NCBI RefSeq assembly: GCF_016586165.1
Contig: NZ_BCPR01000030.1
Location: forward strand, 1-53,940
Source: Dyella sp. EPa41
GTDB taxonomy: Bacteria > Pseudomonadota > Gammaproteobacteria > Xanthomonadales > Rhodanobacteraceae
Reading direction: 5' to 3'
DNA length: 53,940 nt
Position numbers and translations under genes: made by a program. The notes below the pieces were generated by a model. That model saw only the letters and a program-made list of their open reading frames with translations, did no database searches and was not told the origin of the DNA. This document shows positions 15,752 to 24,964 of this stretch, in pieces (position 1 is the first letter of the stretch; each line of letters begins with the position of its first letter).

Positions 15752-18699
15752 TGCGTCCTCACGATCAGGAACACCACGTTGGTTTCCCTCAGGTAGCTCG
15801 TAAAGGCGTGCTGGCCTTCCAGCGCCAGGCTAAGCCGATGCGGGTAGGCGTCGTAGCGGGTTTCACCGAACCACAGGTTCCACTGCAGGCCGATGCCCAT
15901 GCGGCCATCCTTTTCGTACCCCAGGCCATGCGCGCGATCGATGCCCGTGTACTGGAGGTGCACGTAGGGTTCGAGCGCCTGGCCCTCGACCAGCTTGTGC
16001 TCCCAGCCCAGCGTGTAATCCAGGGTGGCCACGGTTTCCTCTGCGCGAAGGTAGTAGGCGAGATCGACATAGAAGTTCTGCGTGATCCAGCTTCGCCCGG
16101 GCGCATGCCAGTCATCGCTGAACTGCGTGCCGAACGCCCACGACCCGCTCGCGCGCAGCATGGTGTCGTTGTGCGTATCGCGATTGTTGCTCAACGGCGT
16201 CTGCTGTTCCGCGGTCAGCACGATGTTCTGCGAGCGCAACGGCTTCCAATGCAGGCCGACGCCCAGCATGGGCGCATTCACCGGCCAGAAACCGCCGTTG
16301 GCGCCGCTTCCGGCGAACACGCGCGCATAGGCCGCCAGGGTATTGATGTCGCCGCCGGTCAAGGCGGGATCGAACCGGTACTGCCCCTCCAGCTGCAGGT
16401 AGCTGCGATACGACACGCCGGGCGCCGCCGCATTGGCGGCCGATGACACCGAGTCACCCAATGACATGTCCGCATTGAAGCGCCATTTGCGGCCGAGGTC
16501 CTCATGCAGGCGACGCAGGTTGTAGAGCTGCGCGTCGTCGTCTTCCTGCGCTCCACGGCCCGCCGTGTTGCCATCGGTCGCCGGGCCAAGCTGGTCGATC
16601 GCCCTCGCCGCATAGGCCTGGGCCTGCGCGTTGTCGCCCAGCTGCTGGTGCACGTACAGCAACTGCCTGGTAAGCGCTGGGTCGTCGGGATTGGCGCGGC
16701 TCGCGCGCTCGAACTGCGTTTGCGCCTTGGCCGGTTCGCCAGCCTGCAGGTAGGCGTACCCCAGCGACGCCGCAAGCGCCGCATCGTCGGGCGACAGCAC
16801 GCTCGCGCGCTGCAGGGAGACCAACGCCGCCTGCGATTCCCCTGCCTGGGTCTGCAGTGCCGCCAACCGCTGGTAATAGCGCGGATCGGGATGCAGGGCG
16901 ATGGCGTTTTCCAGATCGGCGCGTGCCAGCGCCGGATCGCGAGGCTCATCCGCCTGCGCGAGCAACCACCAATAGTTGTGGTCCTTGGGCCCGCCCTGGG
17001 CGGCGTAGGTGTCCAGCCAGGACCGCGCGATCGCCGGCTCATCGGCGATGATCGCCGTATTGGCGGCGGCCATGAGGTCCACCGGTTTCATGTGGGCCGC
17101 CGGCACTTGCTGCCATGCCTGCAAGGCCGTGGCGTAATCCTTCGCGCTATAGGCCTGGTAGGCCAGCGCGCGCGTCACGTCGCTGTCCGGTTGGCGGCGG
17201 CTGGCTTCGGCATACGCGTATTCGGCCAGCCCCGGACGATCACCGCTGTAGCAGTCGCCGAGCTGCCGCCACATGTCGGCTGGATACTCGGACGAGAAAT
17301 CCGACATCACCGCGCGAATGCCATCGCAATCATGCAGCGCGCCAAGAACGCGTACCTGCGCCATCCTCAATGGCACGCTCTCCAGCGGGCGGCGAAGGCG
17401 ATCACGATCATCGGCCGATGCGAACAAAGCCGGTTGCTCACCGGCAAGTACGGCCAGCCTTGCGAACATGGAGGCGGAGCCGGGATTTCCGGCGAACGGA
17501 TAAGACGCCATCAGCAGGTCCTTGGCATCCTGCGGAGAACCCGCCTCCATCAGGCGGTAGCTGAGCGGATCGAGCAGGCGATAGCCTTCCGGCTGCGCAA
17601 TCAACGCCTCGGCCTGTTGCCTGGCGTCCGCATAGCGGCCTTGCTCGAGCGCCAGCGTGAAGCGCTCTTCGCGGAAGCTGTCCGCGGGAACCCGCGCGAG
17701 CATGCGTTGCGCCGTTGCATGATCACCGCGCGCCATCGATTGCGGCACCACCAGCCGCGCCTGGAACATCAGGTTGGCGGGATAGCGCGGCGCATAGCCG
17801 GCCAACAGCGCCGGCTGCACGCGCCCGGTCTGCGACATCAGATAGATCCACTGCCGTTCGTCCGCCTCCTTGTCGAACGCCGGACGACGCGAAGCGAGGT
17901 AGCCGGCGAGTTGCGCCCGATCGCCGCTGTTGGCGATCGCCTGGGCAAAGGCGAGGTCCTGCGCGGGTCCATCGAGCCCGCCACGCGACTGCAGCTGGCG
18001 CGCCTCGTCCCACTTGCCGAGCTTCAGCAGCAACTGGAACCACTGCCCGCGCTCGTCCGCGCTGAGCTTGTCCTCGCGATCCAGTATGCCCAGCTGTGTT
18101 TCGGCACGACGGTCATCGCCCAGGTAGATCGCACGCTGGACCAAGGCATGGCGCAGCGCCCGCCCTTCCGTCGTGCGCGCGAAATCGGCGGCGGCGAGTT
18201 CCGCTTCGGCCTTGGCAAGATCACCCTGCTTGAGGGCGTCAAAGCCGCGCTGCGATCGGCAGACCGGCCCCGGGTCATGCCGGCAGTCCACGGCAGGCGC
18301 GGACGTGCTCGCCTCCCATGCGCGCACATCCGCATCATTCGGCGTGTAACGTCGCTGCGTTTCCACCACCTGTCTTGCGCGGGCCTCCTGCCCCGAACGC
18401 CGGTAGGCCTCGGCAAGATCGAGCGCCGTGCGGACGTTTTGCGGCGCCAGCTCGCGGGCGCGCTCGAACGCCGCCACCGCCTTCGCTTCCTCGGCCGCGG
18501 CCTTGGCCTTGTCGCCCGCCTTGGCCGCTTCCTTGGCCGCCGCCAAGGCGGCATAGCCGGCCTGCTGATGCGGATACACCACGAACTGTTGATAGCGGCT
18601 CGCCTCGGCGCTGGACGTCTGCCCAAGCGCGCACGTCCACCATGTCGGCGCCATCACGAACAGCGCCACCGCACAGCCGGCGGGCCAACGCCTTTTCAT
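15745..18699 (-). CDS. nfrA: NfrA-like outer-membrane exopolysaccharide export protein
   Basis: 984 residues, close to the length I recall for E. coli NfrA (about 990). A signal peptide (MKRRWPAGCAVALFVMAPTW...CALG) is followed by a long TPR-rich periplasmic part (about 30-700; repeats such as AALAASLGYAYLQAGEPAKAQTQFERASRANPDD). The C-terminal part (about 725-984) alternates short aromatic strands and ends in ...VVFLIVRTQW, with the terminal aromatic residue of an outer-membrane beta-barrel. NfrA in E. coli is the outer-membrane part of the phage N4 receptor and exports the glycan made by NfrB. It overlaps nfrB by 4 nt (ATGA), which indicates translational coupling. Confidence 0.85.
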   Translation of the reverse strand: MKRRWPAGCAVALFVMAPTWWTCALGQTSSAEASRYQQFVVYPHQQAGYAALAAAKEAAKAGDKAKAAAEEAKAVAAFERARELAPQNVRTALDLAEAYRRSGQEARARQVVETQRRYTPNDADVRAWEASTSAPAVDCRHDPGPVCRSQRGFDALKQGDLAKAEAELAAADFARTTEGRALRHALVQRAIYLGDDRRAETQLGILDREDKLSADERGQWFQLLLKLGKWDEARQLQSRGGLDGPAQDLAFAQAIANSGDRAQLAGYLASRRPAFDKEADERQWIYLMSQTGRVQPALLAGYAPRYPANLMFQARLVVPQSMARGDHATAQRMLARVPADSFREERFTLALEQGRYADARQQAEALIAQPEGYRLLDPLSYRLMEAGSPQDAKDLLMASYPFAGNPGSASMFARLAVLAGEQPALFASADDRDRLRRPLESVPLRMAQVRVLGALHDCDGIRAVMSDFSSEYPADMWRQLGDCYSGDRPGLAEYAYAEASRRQPDSDVTRALAYQAYSAKDYATALQAWQQVPAAHMKPVDLMAAANTAIIADEPAIARSWLDTYAAQGGPKDHNYWWLLAQADEPRDPALARADLENAIALHPDPRYYQRLAALQTQAGESQAALVSLQRASVLSPDDAALAASLGYAYLQAGEPAKAQTQFERASRANPDDPALTRQLLYVHQQLGDNAQAQAYAARAIDQLGPATDGNTAGRGAQEDDDAQLYNLRRLHEDLGRKWRFNADMSLGDSVSSAANAAAPGVSYRSYLQLEGQYRFDPALTGGDINTLAAYARVFAGSGANGGFWPVNAPMLGVGLHWKPLRSQNIVLTAEQQTPLSNNRDTHNDTMLRASGSWAFGTQFSDDWHAPGRSWITQNFYVDLAYYLRAEETVATLDYTLGWEHKLVEGQALEPYVHLQYTGIDRAHGLGYEKDGRMGIGLQWNLWFGETRYDAYPHRLSLALEGQHAFTSYLRETNVVFLIVRTQW

Positions 18700-20933
18700 G
18701 CGGCCCTCTCCTCGGGCGCGTCCTGGGATATCGACGCCCCGACATCCGTTGCCAGCAGGCTCAACACGTTCGGCTGCAGCGAAACCTGCAAGGCAAGCGC
18801 GCGCTCCAGCGTTTCATGCGTGATCACGCCCTGCCCGACGAGAAACTCCCCCAGGGGCTGCCCGCTGCGCGAATGACTCAGCAGCAGGGCCCGGAAGGCA
18901 ACCTCGTCGAGATGGCCTTGCGCCACCAGGATCTCGCCGAGCATCACCTGGCGCGACACATAGCTGGACCAGAGCCTGGACCAGCGGTCGCTGCCCGGGC
19001 GCATGCAACGCGAAGCCACTTCGAGCAGCAGGTGTCTTTGGGCCTCACTGCCCCGCAGATGGGCATAGCAGCAACGCAGGCCCACGATGACCTGTCCCTT
19101 GTGCGCGAGCACGTACCTCACCCGTCGCTGCAATTGGCGCGCGATGGCTGCCAGCGACACCGGGTCGATGTACGACTCGCTGGCGAGGACCAGCGTGCCG
19201 CCTTCCGTGCGAAGCGGGAGCACGGCGTAATGCAGGGCGATGTTTGCCGGCACCGAATCGAGCAGCTCTTGCGATATCCCGGCGATATTGACCGACTCGC
19301 AAGGCACCCCGATCTGTTCCGCCATGGGCTGCGCGAGCTGCTCGGCCGTGACCCTCCCCTCATGGATCAGCGAGCTGCCGATCTGCAGGCCTTCGATGCG
19401 ATGCTGCCTGGCTTCGCTCATCTGCGCCGCGGAAACCACGCCGTTGGCGATGAGTATCTCGTCCAGTGAACGCTTCACCCGGTTTTCGCCGCCGATGCTG
19501 GGGAAGTCGTGCGTGGTCTTGTCCCATGCCACCCGGCGTGGATCGCCCGTCTTGATGATCTGCCGGATCGCGCGCCAATTGGCGAGGAAATTGACCAGGT
19601 TGCCCCACAACAGCCTCGGCACGGACAGCAGGCCCTGCTTCACGCCGTAATACCCCGACACGAAGACGATGCGCTGCAACACCCGGTTGCACATGAGCAG
19701 GATGTTCGCCGTCAGGACGAAGTTGAACCACGGGCGACCTTCGAAAATCGAAACGAAGCGCGGCGCCTCCGTCCACACCTGCTGGATGGCCCAGGTGGCC
19801 ATCAACTGCAGCAGGATGAGCATGGCGGCGAAGCTGACGAAGTTGTTGATCGCACCCTTGCGATCGCGCCAGAGGAAATAATTGAGCACCGGCCCACGCG
19901 TCCAGCCGTGGGTCCGGTATCCCTGGTAAACGATGCCGATGATCCAGCGCGACTTCTGCCGCACCGCCGTTTCCAGTCGGTCGGGGAAATACTCACGCAC
20001 GCAGATGACGTTGCAGTCCCTTGCGTTCTGCCCGAGGTGGCTGGTCTGCGGGTGATGGCGCTGGTAGCGCAGCACCGGAAAGCGCACGAAGATCTCGGCC
20101 ATGCCCCATTGCTTGAGGCGCAGGCCGATGTCGTAGTCCTCGGTGAGGCTCTGCACGTCGAAGGCCACGCCGTTTCCCGCATCGATCAAGGCCAGGATGG
20201 CGCGGCGGCTGAAACACGTGCCCACGCCCGCGCTCGGCACCTGCCCCGCCAGCGCTTCGCGCACGGGGATGTCCTTGCCATGCAGCTCGGCGAACTCGTC
20301 CAGGTAATGCAGGCTGGTGAAGTTGTTCCACTGCCGCTCGAACGGGTATACGGGAATCTGGATCAAATCCTTGCGCTCGACCAGGAAGTTGTACAGGCGC
20401 AGTTCGAGTTCGCACACCACGTCCTCGGCGTCATGCAGGATGAAGCCCTCGAACGTCACGCGCGCGCGGCGCTCGAACTGCAGGATGGCGTCGAGCACGT
20501 TGTTGAGGCAGTCCGCCTTGCTGGTGGGCCCGGGGCGCGCGCATACCACCTTATGCACGTTGGGAAAGCGCGCGCACACTTCGTCGACGTCGCTCTGCGT
20601 ATCCGGATCGTTCGGATAGGTGCCGACGAAGATGTGGTAGTTCTCGTAGTCCAGCGTGGTCGCCGCCAGCTCCGCCATATGGCCGATGACGCCGGTCTCA
20701 TGCCACGCCGGCACCATGATCGCCAACGGCCGTTCGGCCGGCCGATACAGGTCGTAGTAGCAGGCGCGCCGCTGCTTGCTGTAGATGAAGAGCGACTTCC
20801 ACAGCCGGCGGATCCAGAAGACGGTATCGATGAAGAAGTCGTCCAGGCCGCTGATGAGCATCAACACGGCGATCACGCTGACGACGACGCTCAGTCCGTA
20901 GAGGTAAACCGAGAATGCATCCAGCAGCCACAT
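18696..20933 (-). CDS. nfrB: NfrB-like membrane glycosyltransferase with MshEN-like c-di-GMP-binding region
   Basis: 745 residues, the length I recall for E. coli NfrB. An N-terminal membrane segment (7-30) is followed by a GT2 domain with HDAEDVV (DxD-type, Asp168-Asp171), TEDYDIG (264-270) and QKSRW (QxxRW, 326-330). Membrane helices follow at about 360-450. The C-terminal half (485-620) carries the MshEN pattern twice: LDEILIANGVVSAAQM, then IGSSLIHEGRVTAEQLAQPMAEQIGVP. A second pair of similar half-motifs lies at 664-715. E. coli NfrB is a c-di-GMP-controlled exopolysaccharide synthase. The start is 14 nt after the wecB stop with SD GGTGGAG. Confidence 0.88.
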   Translation of the reverse strand: MWLLDAFSVYLYGLSVVVSVIAVLMLISGLDDFFIDTVFWIRRLWKSLFIYSKQRRACYYDLYRPAERPLAIMVPAWHETGVIGHMAELAATTLDYENYHIFVGTYPNDPDTQSDVDEVCARFPNVHKVVCARPGPTSKADCLNNVLDAILQFERRARVTFEGFILHDAEDVVCELELRLYNFLVERKDLIQIPVYPFERQWNNFTSLHYLDEFAELHGKDIPVREALAGQVPSAGVGTCFSRRAILALIDAGNGVAFDVQSLTEDYDIGLRLKQWGMAEIFVRFPVLRYQRHHPQTSHLGQNARDCNVICVREYFPDRLETAVRQKSRWIIGIVYQGYRTHGWTRGPVLNYFLWRDRKGAINNFVSFAAMLILLQLMATWAIQQVWTEAPRFVSIFEGRPWFNFVLTANILLMCNRVLQRIVFVSGYYGVKQGLLSVPRLLWGNLVNFLANWRAIRQIIKTGDPRRVAWDKTTHDFPSIGGENRVKRSLDEILIANGVVSAAQMSEARQHRIEGLQIGSSLIHEGRVTAEQLAQPMAEQIGVPCESVNIAGISQELLDSVPANIALHYAVLPLRTEGGTLVLASESYIDPVSLAAIARQLQRRVRYVLAHKGQVIVGLRCCYAHLRGSEAQRHLLLEVASRCMRPGSDRWSRLWSSYVSRQVMLGEILVAQGHLDEVAFRALLLSHSRSGQPLGEFLVGQGVITHETLERALALQVSLQPNVLSLLATDVGASISQDAPEERAA

Positions 20934-20947
20934 ACAGGCTCCACCGA

Positions 20948-22060
20948 TCAGACCGCTTCGCGCTGGCGTTCGTCGCCCATCAACGCGTCATGGAGAAAGT
21001 CGACGATGCGATCGCAGGCATGCCCGTCACCGAACGGGTTGCCGGCATGTGCCATCGCCTCGTACGCCGCCGGGTCGTCCCATAGGCGCTCCACCTGGTT
21101 GACGATCGACGCGCGCCGCGTGCCCGCCAGCCGTGCGCAACCCGCCTCGATGGCCTCGGGCCGCTCGGTTTCCGTGCGCAGTACCAGCAGGGGCACGCCG
21201 AAGGTAGGCGCCTCTTCCTGCAGCCCGCCGGAGTCGGTGAGCACCAGCCATGCATCCATCAAGGCCTGTTGCATCTCCAGGTAGTCGAAGGGAGGCGTCA
21301 GGCGCACGTTGCCCAGCCCACCGAGAATCGCATGCACCGGCTTGCTCACCACCGGGTTGAGATGCACGGGAAAAAGCACCTGCAACTCCGGATGGCGGGT
21401 GGCGATATCGGCGACCGCGTAGCAGATCTCACGCAGGTCAGCGCCCCAGTTCTCGCGCCGGTGCGACGTCACCAAGAGATGGCCCTTGCCTTCGGTGCGG
21501 CGCGTGATGTGGTGGCGTCGCGTGGTCCAATGCTGTGCGTCGATCACGGTATTGCCCGTGACGAATATCCGATCCTCCGGAATGGCTTCCACATTGAGTG
21601 CGGACGCCGCGCGGCTCGTGGGTGCCAGATGGAAGCGCGTGATGCGGCTCACCATCTGCCGCAAGCCTTCCTCGGGAAATGGCCGGTCGAGGTCGTACGT
21701 GCGCAGCCCCGCTTCCACATGCGCTACCGGAACGCGATGGTAGAACCCGGTCAGCGCGCCAAGGAAGGTGCTTTCCGTGTCGCCCTGCACGACCACCAGC
21801 GACCAGGACGCATCGGTCATCACGCCGTCGAGCAGCGAGCGGCAGCGCACGCTGAACTCGGCCAGGCCATCGCCGCCGCGATCGAGCACGATGTCGGGCG
21901 TGATGTCGAAACAGTCGAGCATCTGGCGCGCCATGTCCCCGTGCTGCCCGGTATGTAGCCAGCTTGGGTGCGCCCAGCCGCAGGCGTTGAGGGAATGGTA
22001 AAGGGGCGCCAGCTTGATGATTTCCGGGCGCGTGCCGCAGATGATCAGGATGTCCAACAT
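20948..22060 (-). CDS. wecB: UDP-N-acetylglucosamine 2-epimerase (non-hydrolysing)
   Basis: 370 residues. It interconverts UDP-GlcNAc and UDP-ManNAc. Family motifs are present: CGTRPEIIKLAPL at the N-terminus, VVQGDTEST, HVEAGLRT, RPFPEEGLRQ, TSHRRENWG, LTDSGGLQEEAPTFG and TERPEAIEAG. It is the first gene of the wecB-nfrB-nfrA-ybcH-like operon. In E. coli the NfrB glycan depends on WecB, which there is encoded elsewhere; here the precursor enzyme is linked, which supports a ManNAc-containing polymer. The polymer composition is inference. Confidence 0.93.
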   Translation of the reverse strand: MLDILIICGTRPEIIKLAPLYHSLNACGWAHPSWLHTGQHGDMARQMLDCFDITPDIVLDRGGDGLAEFSVRCRSLLDGVMTDASWSLVVVQGDTESTFLGALTGFYHRVPVAHVEAGLRTYDLDRPFPEEGLRQMVSRITRFHLAPTSRAASALNVEAIPEDRIFVTGNTVIDAQHWTTRRHHITRRTEGKGHLLVTSHRRENWGADLREICYAVADIATRHPELQVLFPVHLNPVVSKPVHAILGGLGNVRLTPPFDYLEMQQALMDAWLVLTDSGGLQEEAPTFGVPLLVLRTETERPEAIEAGCARLAGTRRASIVNQVERLWDDPAAYEAMAHAGNPFGDGHACDRIVDFLHDALMGDERQREAV

Positions 22061-22463
22061 GAGCTTCCCCGCATGGTCGCGACGGCTCTGCTACCCGGGC
22101 ATCCCATCCCTATCCCAAGGCAAGACAAGACCCTGGTCGCCGGCGCCCACCCTGGCAGCGCCCGCGGTCGATCAAGCATCAGGAGTGAAACTCTCGTTCG
22201 AATGTTCAGTTACGAGACATTGACGTTAAGTTTAGGGAAATTAATGACACAGATTGTGCCAATCCGCACTTGACTAGAAGGCATATTTCGAGAAGCGGAA
22301 TTCCGCCCAGGAGTGGCGCGAGCGTAAGCTCACCGACGGAAAGCGAGGCTTCCCCACTGCGGGATCAGGGGCCTGGGCAATCGGGATGTGAATCGCGTTC
22401 TCGGCCATGCGCGTGTGTACCCAACGACCGCGCATCGATTCCGTCTCACAGCGAGGATTCGCC
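22061..22463. other. Divergent promoter region between wecB and the DUF2334 gene
   Basis: About 400 bp that must hold promoters for both the exopolysaccharide operon and the deacetylase-like gene. An AT-rich core lies at 22190-22275 with TTGACG near 22220; no convincing -10 partner is evident. I saw no clear c-di-GMP riboswitch or operator. Such a shared region would allow joint control. Confidence 0.45.
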
Positions 22464-24266
22464 ATGACCAGGTTCGCGCCTTTTGCGCCGCGCGCACTCG
22501 GGTCCCTCGTGGTCAGCGCCATGCTGGCATTTGCCGCGATTTCAGACCCGACATCCACAGCCAACGCAACGCCCCCGGCGCGGCGGACGGCCGACGCCAC
22601 ACAGTTGCCCGCACCACCACCGCCGCCAAGCGCCGCATTGCCCACCAAGAAGGCGACCGCGGCTTCGTTGATAACCCGGACGTCCGCATCGGCAAACCTG
22701 AGCGTCGCACCCGCCAAGGCCCTTGCGCCGGCGACGGTGACACCAACGAATGCATTCGCAGGCGCGCCGGGCTCCAATGCAAACCAGAACACGCTGGTTC
22801 TATACGACAGCACCGGTCAATGGGGCTGGCTTGGCGAGGACTACGGCATCATGGCCGCCAATCTCGTCAGCCACGGCAGCAAGTTCACCGTGCACGCGGC
22901 GGTCAACTACGTCGCCGGCGAGATCAATGGTTATACCGGGCTTGTCTACATCGGCTCGACCTACGACGAGCCGCTTCCCACGGCGCTGCTTGATGACGTC
23001 CTGGCAACGACCAAGCCCGTGCTGTGGATGGGCGACAACATCTGGCAGCTTTCCGCGCGCGCGGCGAATTTCGCCACGCAGTACGGCTTTACGCCGATGT
23101 TCTTCGACTTCACCAATACGCTGACGGTGACGTACAAGGGCGTGGCACTGCAGCGCAATTCGCTGGCCGTGGCGTCGGGGCTGCTGCAGACGGTCATCAA
23201 CGATTCCACCAAGGCGCAGGTGCTGGCCGCAGCCACCAATGACGTCGGCGGCACGGTGAACTGGGCCACCAAGGGTGCCAACCTCACCTACATCGGCGAG
23301 GTTCCTTTCAGCTACACCGGCCCCAACGATCGCTACCTTGCAGCCATCGACCTGCTCGGAACCGTGTCCAATCCCGCTATGCCGGCACGCAAGCGGGCGC
23401 TGGTGCGCATCGAGGATGTGAGCGCCGACGACAGCCCCGCGCAGCTGCGGGCGATCGCGGACTACCTCTTCAGCAAGAACGTGCCATTCACCGTCGCGGT
23501 GATTCCGTTCTACGTCGACCCGAACGGCTACTACAACAATGGCGTACCCGTGTCACTGCACCTGCGCCAGGTATCCGGCGTCGTCAGCGCCCTGAAGTAC
23601 ATGCAATCCAAGGGTGGAACGCTGATCATGCATGGCTACACGCACCAGTATTCCAATGTCGCCAACCCGTACAGCGGCGTCAGCGCCGATGACTTCGAGT
23701 TCTATCGCTCGCACATCAGCCCGGACAACTACGTGCTCTATGACGGCCCCGTCACCGAAGACACCATGTCATGGACACAAGGGCGCATCCAGAAGGGCCT
23801 GCAGGAGTTCGCCAACGCTGGCCTCCAGGCGCCGACGATCTTCGAGCCGCCGCATTACGCCGCATCGGCCATCGACTACCAGGTGTTCAACGCCTCGTTT
23901 ACCGCACGCTACGACCGCGGCCTGTATGCCACGGGATGGTGCCCCAACGGCGTCTGCGGCACGGGAACGCCGAATTACACGCAGATCTACGGCCAGTTCT
24001 TCCCGTACCTCGTGCGCGACATCTACGGCACGGTGGTCATACCCGAACAGCTAGGCAACGTCGAACTGGTGGCGTTCAACAATAATCCGCCGCGCCTCCC
24101 TGCCGACATCCTGTTGAGCGCCCAGAACAATACGGTGATCAAGGACAGCGTGATGAGCTTCTTCTTCCACCCCTACCTCAACATCAGCTACCTCAAGCAG
24201 ATCGTGCAGGGACTGCAATCCATGGGCTACACCTTCGTGCCCGCCAACACCGTCAAGCAGGGTTGA
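22464..24266 (+). CDS. Secreted DUF2334 (polysaccharide deacetylase-like) protein
   Basis: 600 residues. I chose the ATG at 22464: it has GAGGA 6 nt upstream and opens a signal peptide (MTRFAPFAPRALGSLVVSAMLAFAAIS); the frame starts 19 codons earlier. A Pro/Ala/Thr-rich linker (35-105) precedes a first domain (110-300, TLVLYDSTGQWGWLGEDYG). The DUF2334 domain follows, with metal-site candidates in RIEDVSADD (Asp318), MHGYTHQ (His390, His394) and FFFHPYL (His569). These fit the NodB-like Asp-His-His deacetylase plan. Its divergent position beside wecB-nfrB suggests it deacetylates that polymer. Exact activity is not shown. Confidence 0.75.
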   Translation: MTRFAPFAPRALGSLVVSAMLAFAAISDPTSTANATPPARRTADATQLPAPPPPPSAALPTKKATAASLITRTSASANLSVAPAKALAPATVTPTNAFAGAPGSNANQNTLVLYDSTGQWGWLGEDYGIMAANLVSHGSKFTVHAAVNYVAGEINGYTGLVYIGSTYDEPLPTALLDDVLATTKPVLWMGDNIWQLSARAANFATQYGFTPMFFDFTNTLTVTYKGVALQRNSLAVASGLLQTVINDSTKAQVLAAATNDVGGTVNWATKGANLTYIGEVPFSYTGPNDRYLAAIDLLGTVSNPAMPARKRALVRIEDVSADDSPAQLRAIADYLFSKNVPFTVAVIPFYVDPNGYYNNGVPVSLHLRQVSGVVSALKYMQSKGGTLIMHGYTHQYSNVANPYSGVSADDFEFYRSHISPDNYVLYDGPVTEDTMSWTQGRIQKGLQEFANAGLQAPTIFEPPHYAASAIDYQVFNASFTARYDRGLYATGWCPNGVCGTGTPNYTQIYGQFFPYLVRDIYGTVVIPEQLGNVELVAFNNNPPRLPADILLSAQNNTVIKDSVMSFFFHPYLNISYLKQIVQGLQSMGYTFVPANTVKQG

Positions 24267-24279
24267 TCCACCCGACCTG

Positions 24280-24303
24280 CCGGTCGCCAGGGACGGCGAC
24301 CGG
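24280..24303 (+). terminator. Hairpin downstream of the DUF2334 gene
   Basis: CCGGTCGCC / GGCGACCGG, a 9-bp stem 13 nt after the stop. There is no T-tract, so it may be a weak or Rho-assisted terminator. Confidence 0.45.
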
Positions 24304-24480
24304 TCACGGAGTACACCGCGCATCACCGTCGCCCACTCAAGAACTCGTCTTCCACCAGCACTTCCTGCCTAAACCGCACAAGGGGCAAGGCCCAAGCCGG
24401 AAGCAGCCATCAGCCACCGGGCTGGTGCAACCTGCCGAGACGGCCGTAGCTCCTTTTGCGAAACGGAAAGGAAAGTGTTC

Positions 24481-24894
24481 ATGTCCCCGCCCTTCTCCAT
24501 GAATCTCCCGGTGCTGCGCTCGGGGCACCCGGGAACGTTCATTCATGTCGAAGGGGACCGCTCGCCCGCGGGCATCTGCAGCCTTGCCGTCACCGACAGC
24601 GGCCGCTGCTACATATGCGCCGCCAGGGACTTCTTCGACGCGCTCAGGGCGATTCGCCTCATCCTCGAAGCCCGAGATGTCCAGGTGCTATGCAACGGAT
24701 CGAGGGAGGACGTGTGGCCTTCGCCCAAGTCGCGACGGAAGAACTCCGGCCTGCTGGCTTATGTATGCAAACCCGGCCAGTTCGCCACCGAGGAAGTGGA
24801 GATCTTCGATGACGCCACCGACACCGCGCATGTCTCCGTCTCCGCGCAGGAGGCCTATGCGAGGCAATGGCTGGCGTCGGCCGGCGGCCGATAG
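24481..24894 (+). CDS. Hypothetical protein
   Basis: 137 residues starting MSPPFSMNLPVLRSG; an SD-like AAGGAA precedes, and a GTG two codons upstream is an alternative start. The sequence has a compact alpha/beta look (LAVTDSGRCYICAARDFFDALRAIRLILEARDVQVLCNGS), a conserved-looking GLLAYVCKPG and an acidic EEVEIFDDATDT near the end. No signal peptide or membrane segment. I recognise no family. It lies after the exopolysaccharide region, but no link is evident. Confidence 0.55.
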   Translation: MSPPFSMNLPVLRSGHPGTFIHVEGDRSPAGICSLAVTDSGRCYICAARDFFDALRAIRLILEARDVQVLCNGSREDVWPSPKSRRKNSGLLAYVCKPGQFATEEVEIFDDATDTAHVSVSAQEAYARQWLASAGGR

Positions 24895-24903
24895 TGACAC
24901 TCG

Positions 24904-24940
24904 CCCCCCCCCAATTCGGGGCTCTTGCCAGCAGAGCCCC
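24904..24940 (+). terminator. Hairpin after a C9 run, downstream of the hypothetical gene
   Basis: A nine-C run (24904-24912) followed by GGGGCTC / GAGCCCC (24918-24924, 24934-24940). It lies between convergent genes and probably ends transcription, although the T-tract is poor. Confidence 0.45.
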
Positions 24941-24964
24941 TATCGTCTATCCGCTGATGACGAC

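Noticed and set aside
22061-22463. c-di-GMP riboswitch in the wecB/DUF2334 intergenic region
   Set aside because: I looked for the GEMM-type conserved segments because of the link to c-di-GMP and could not find them.
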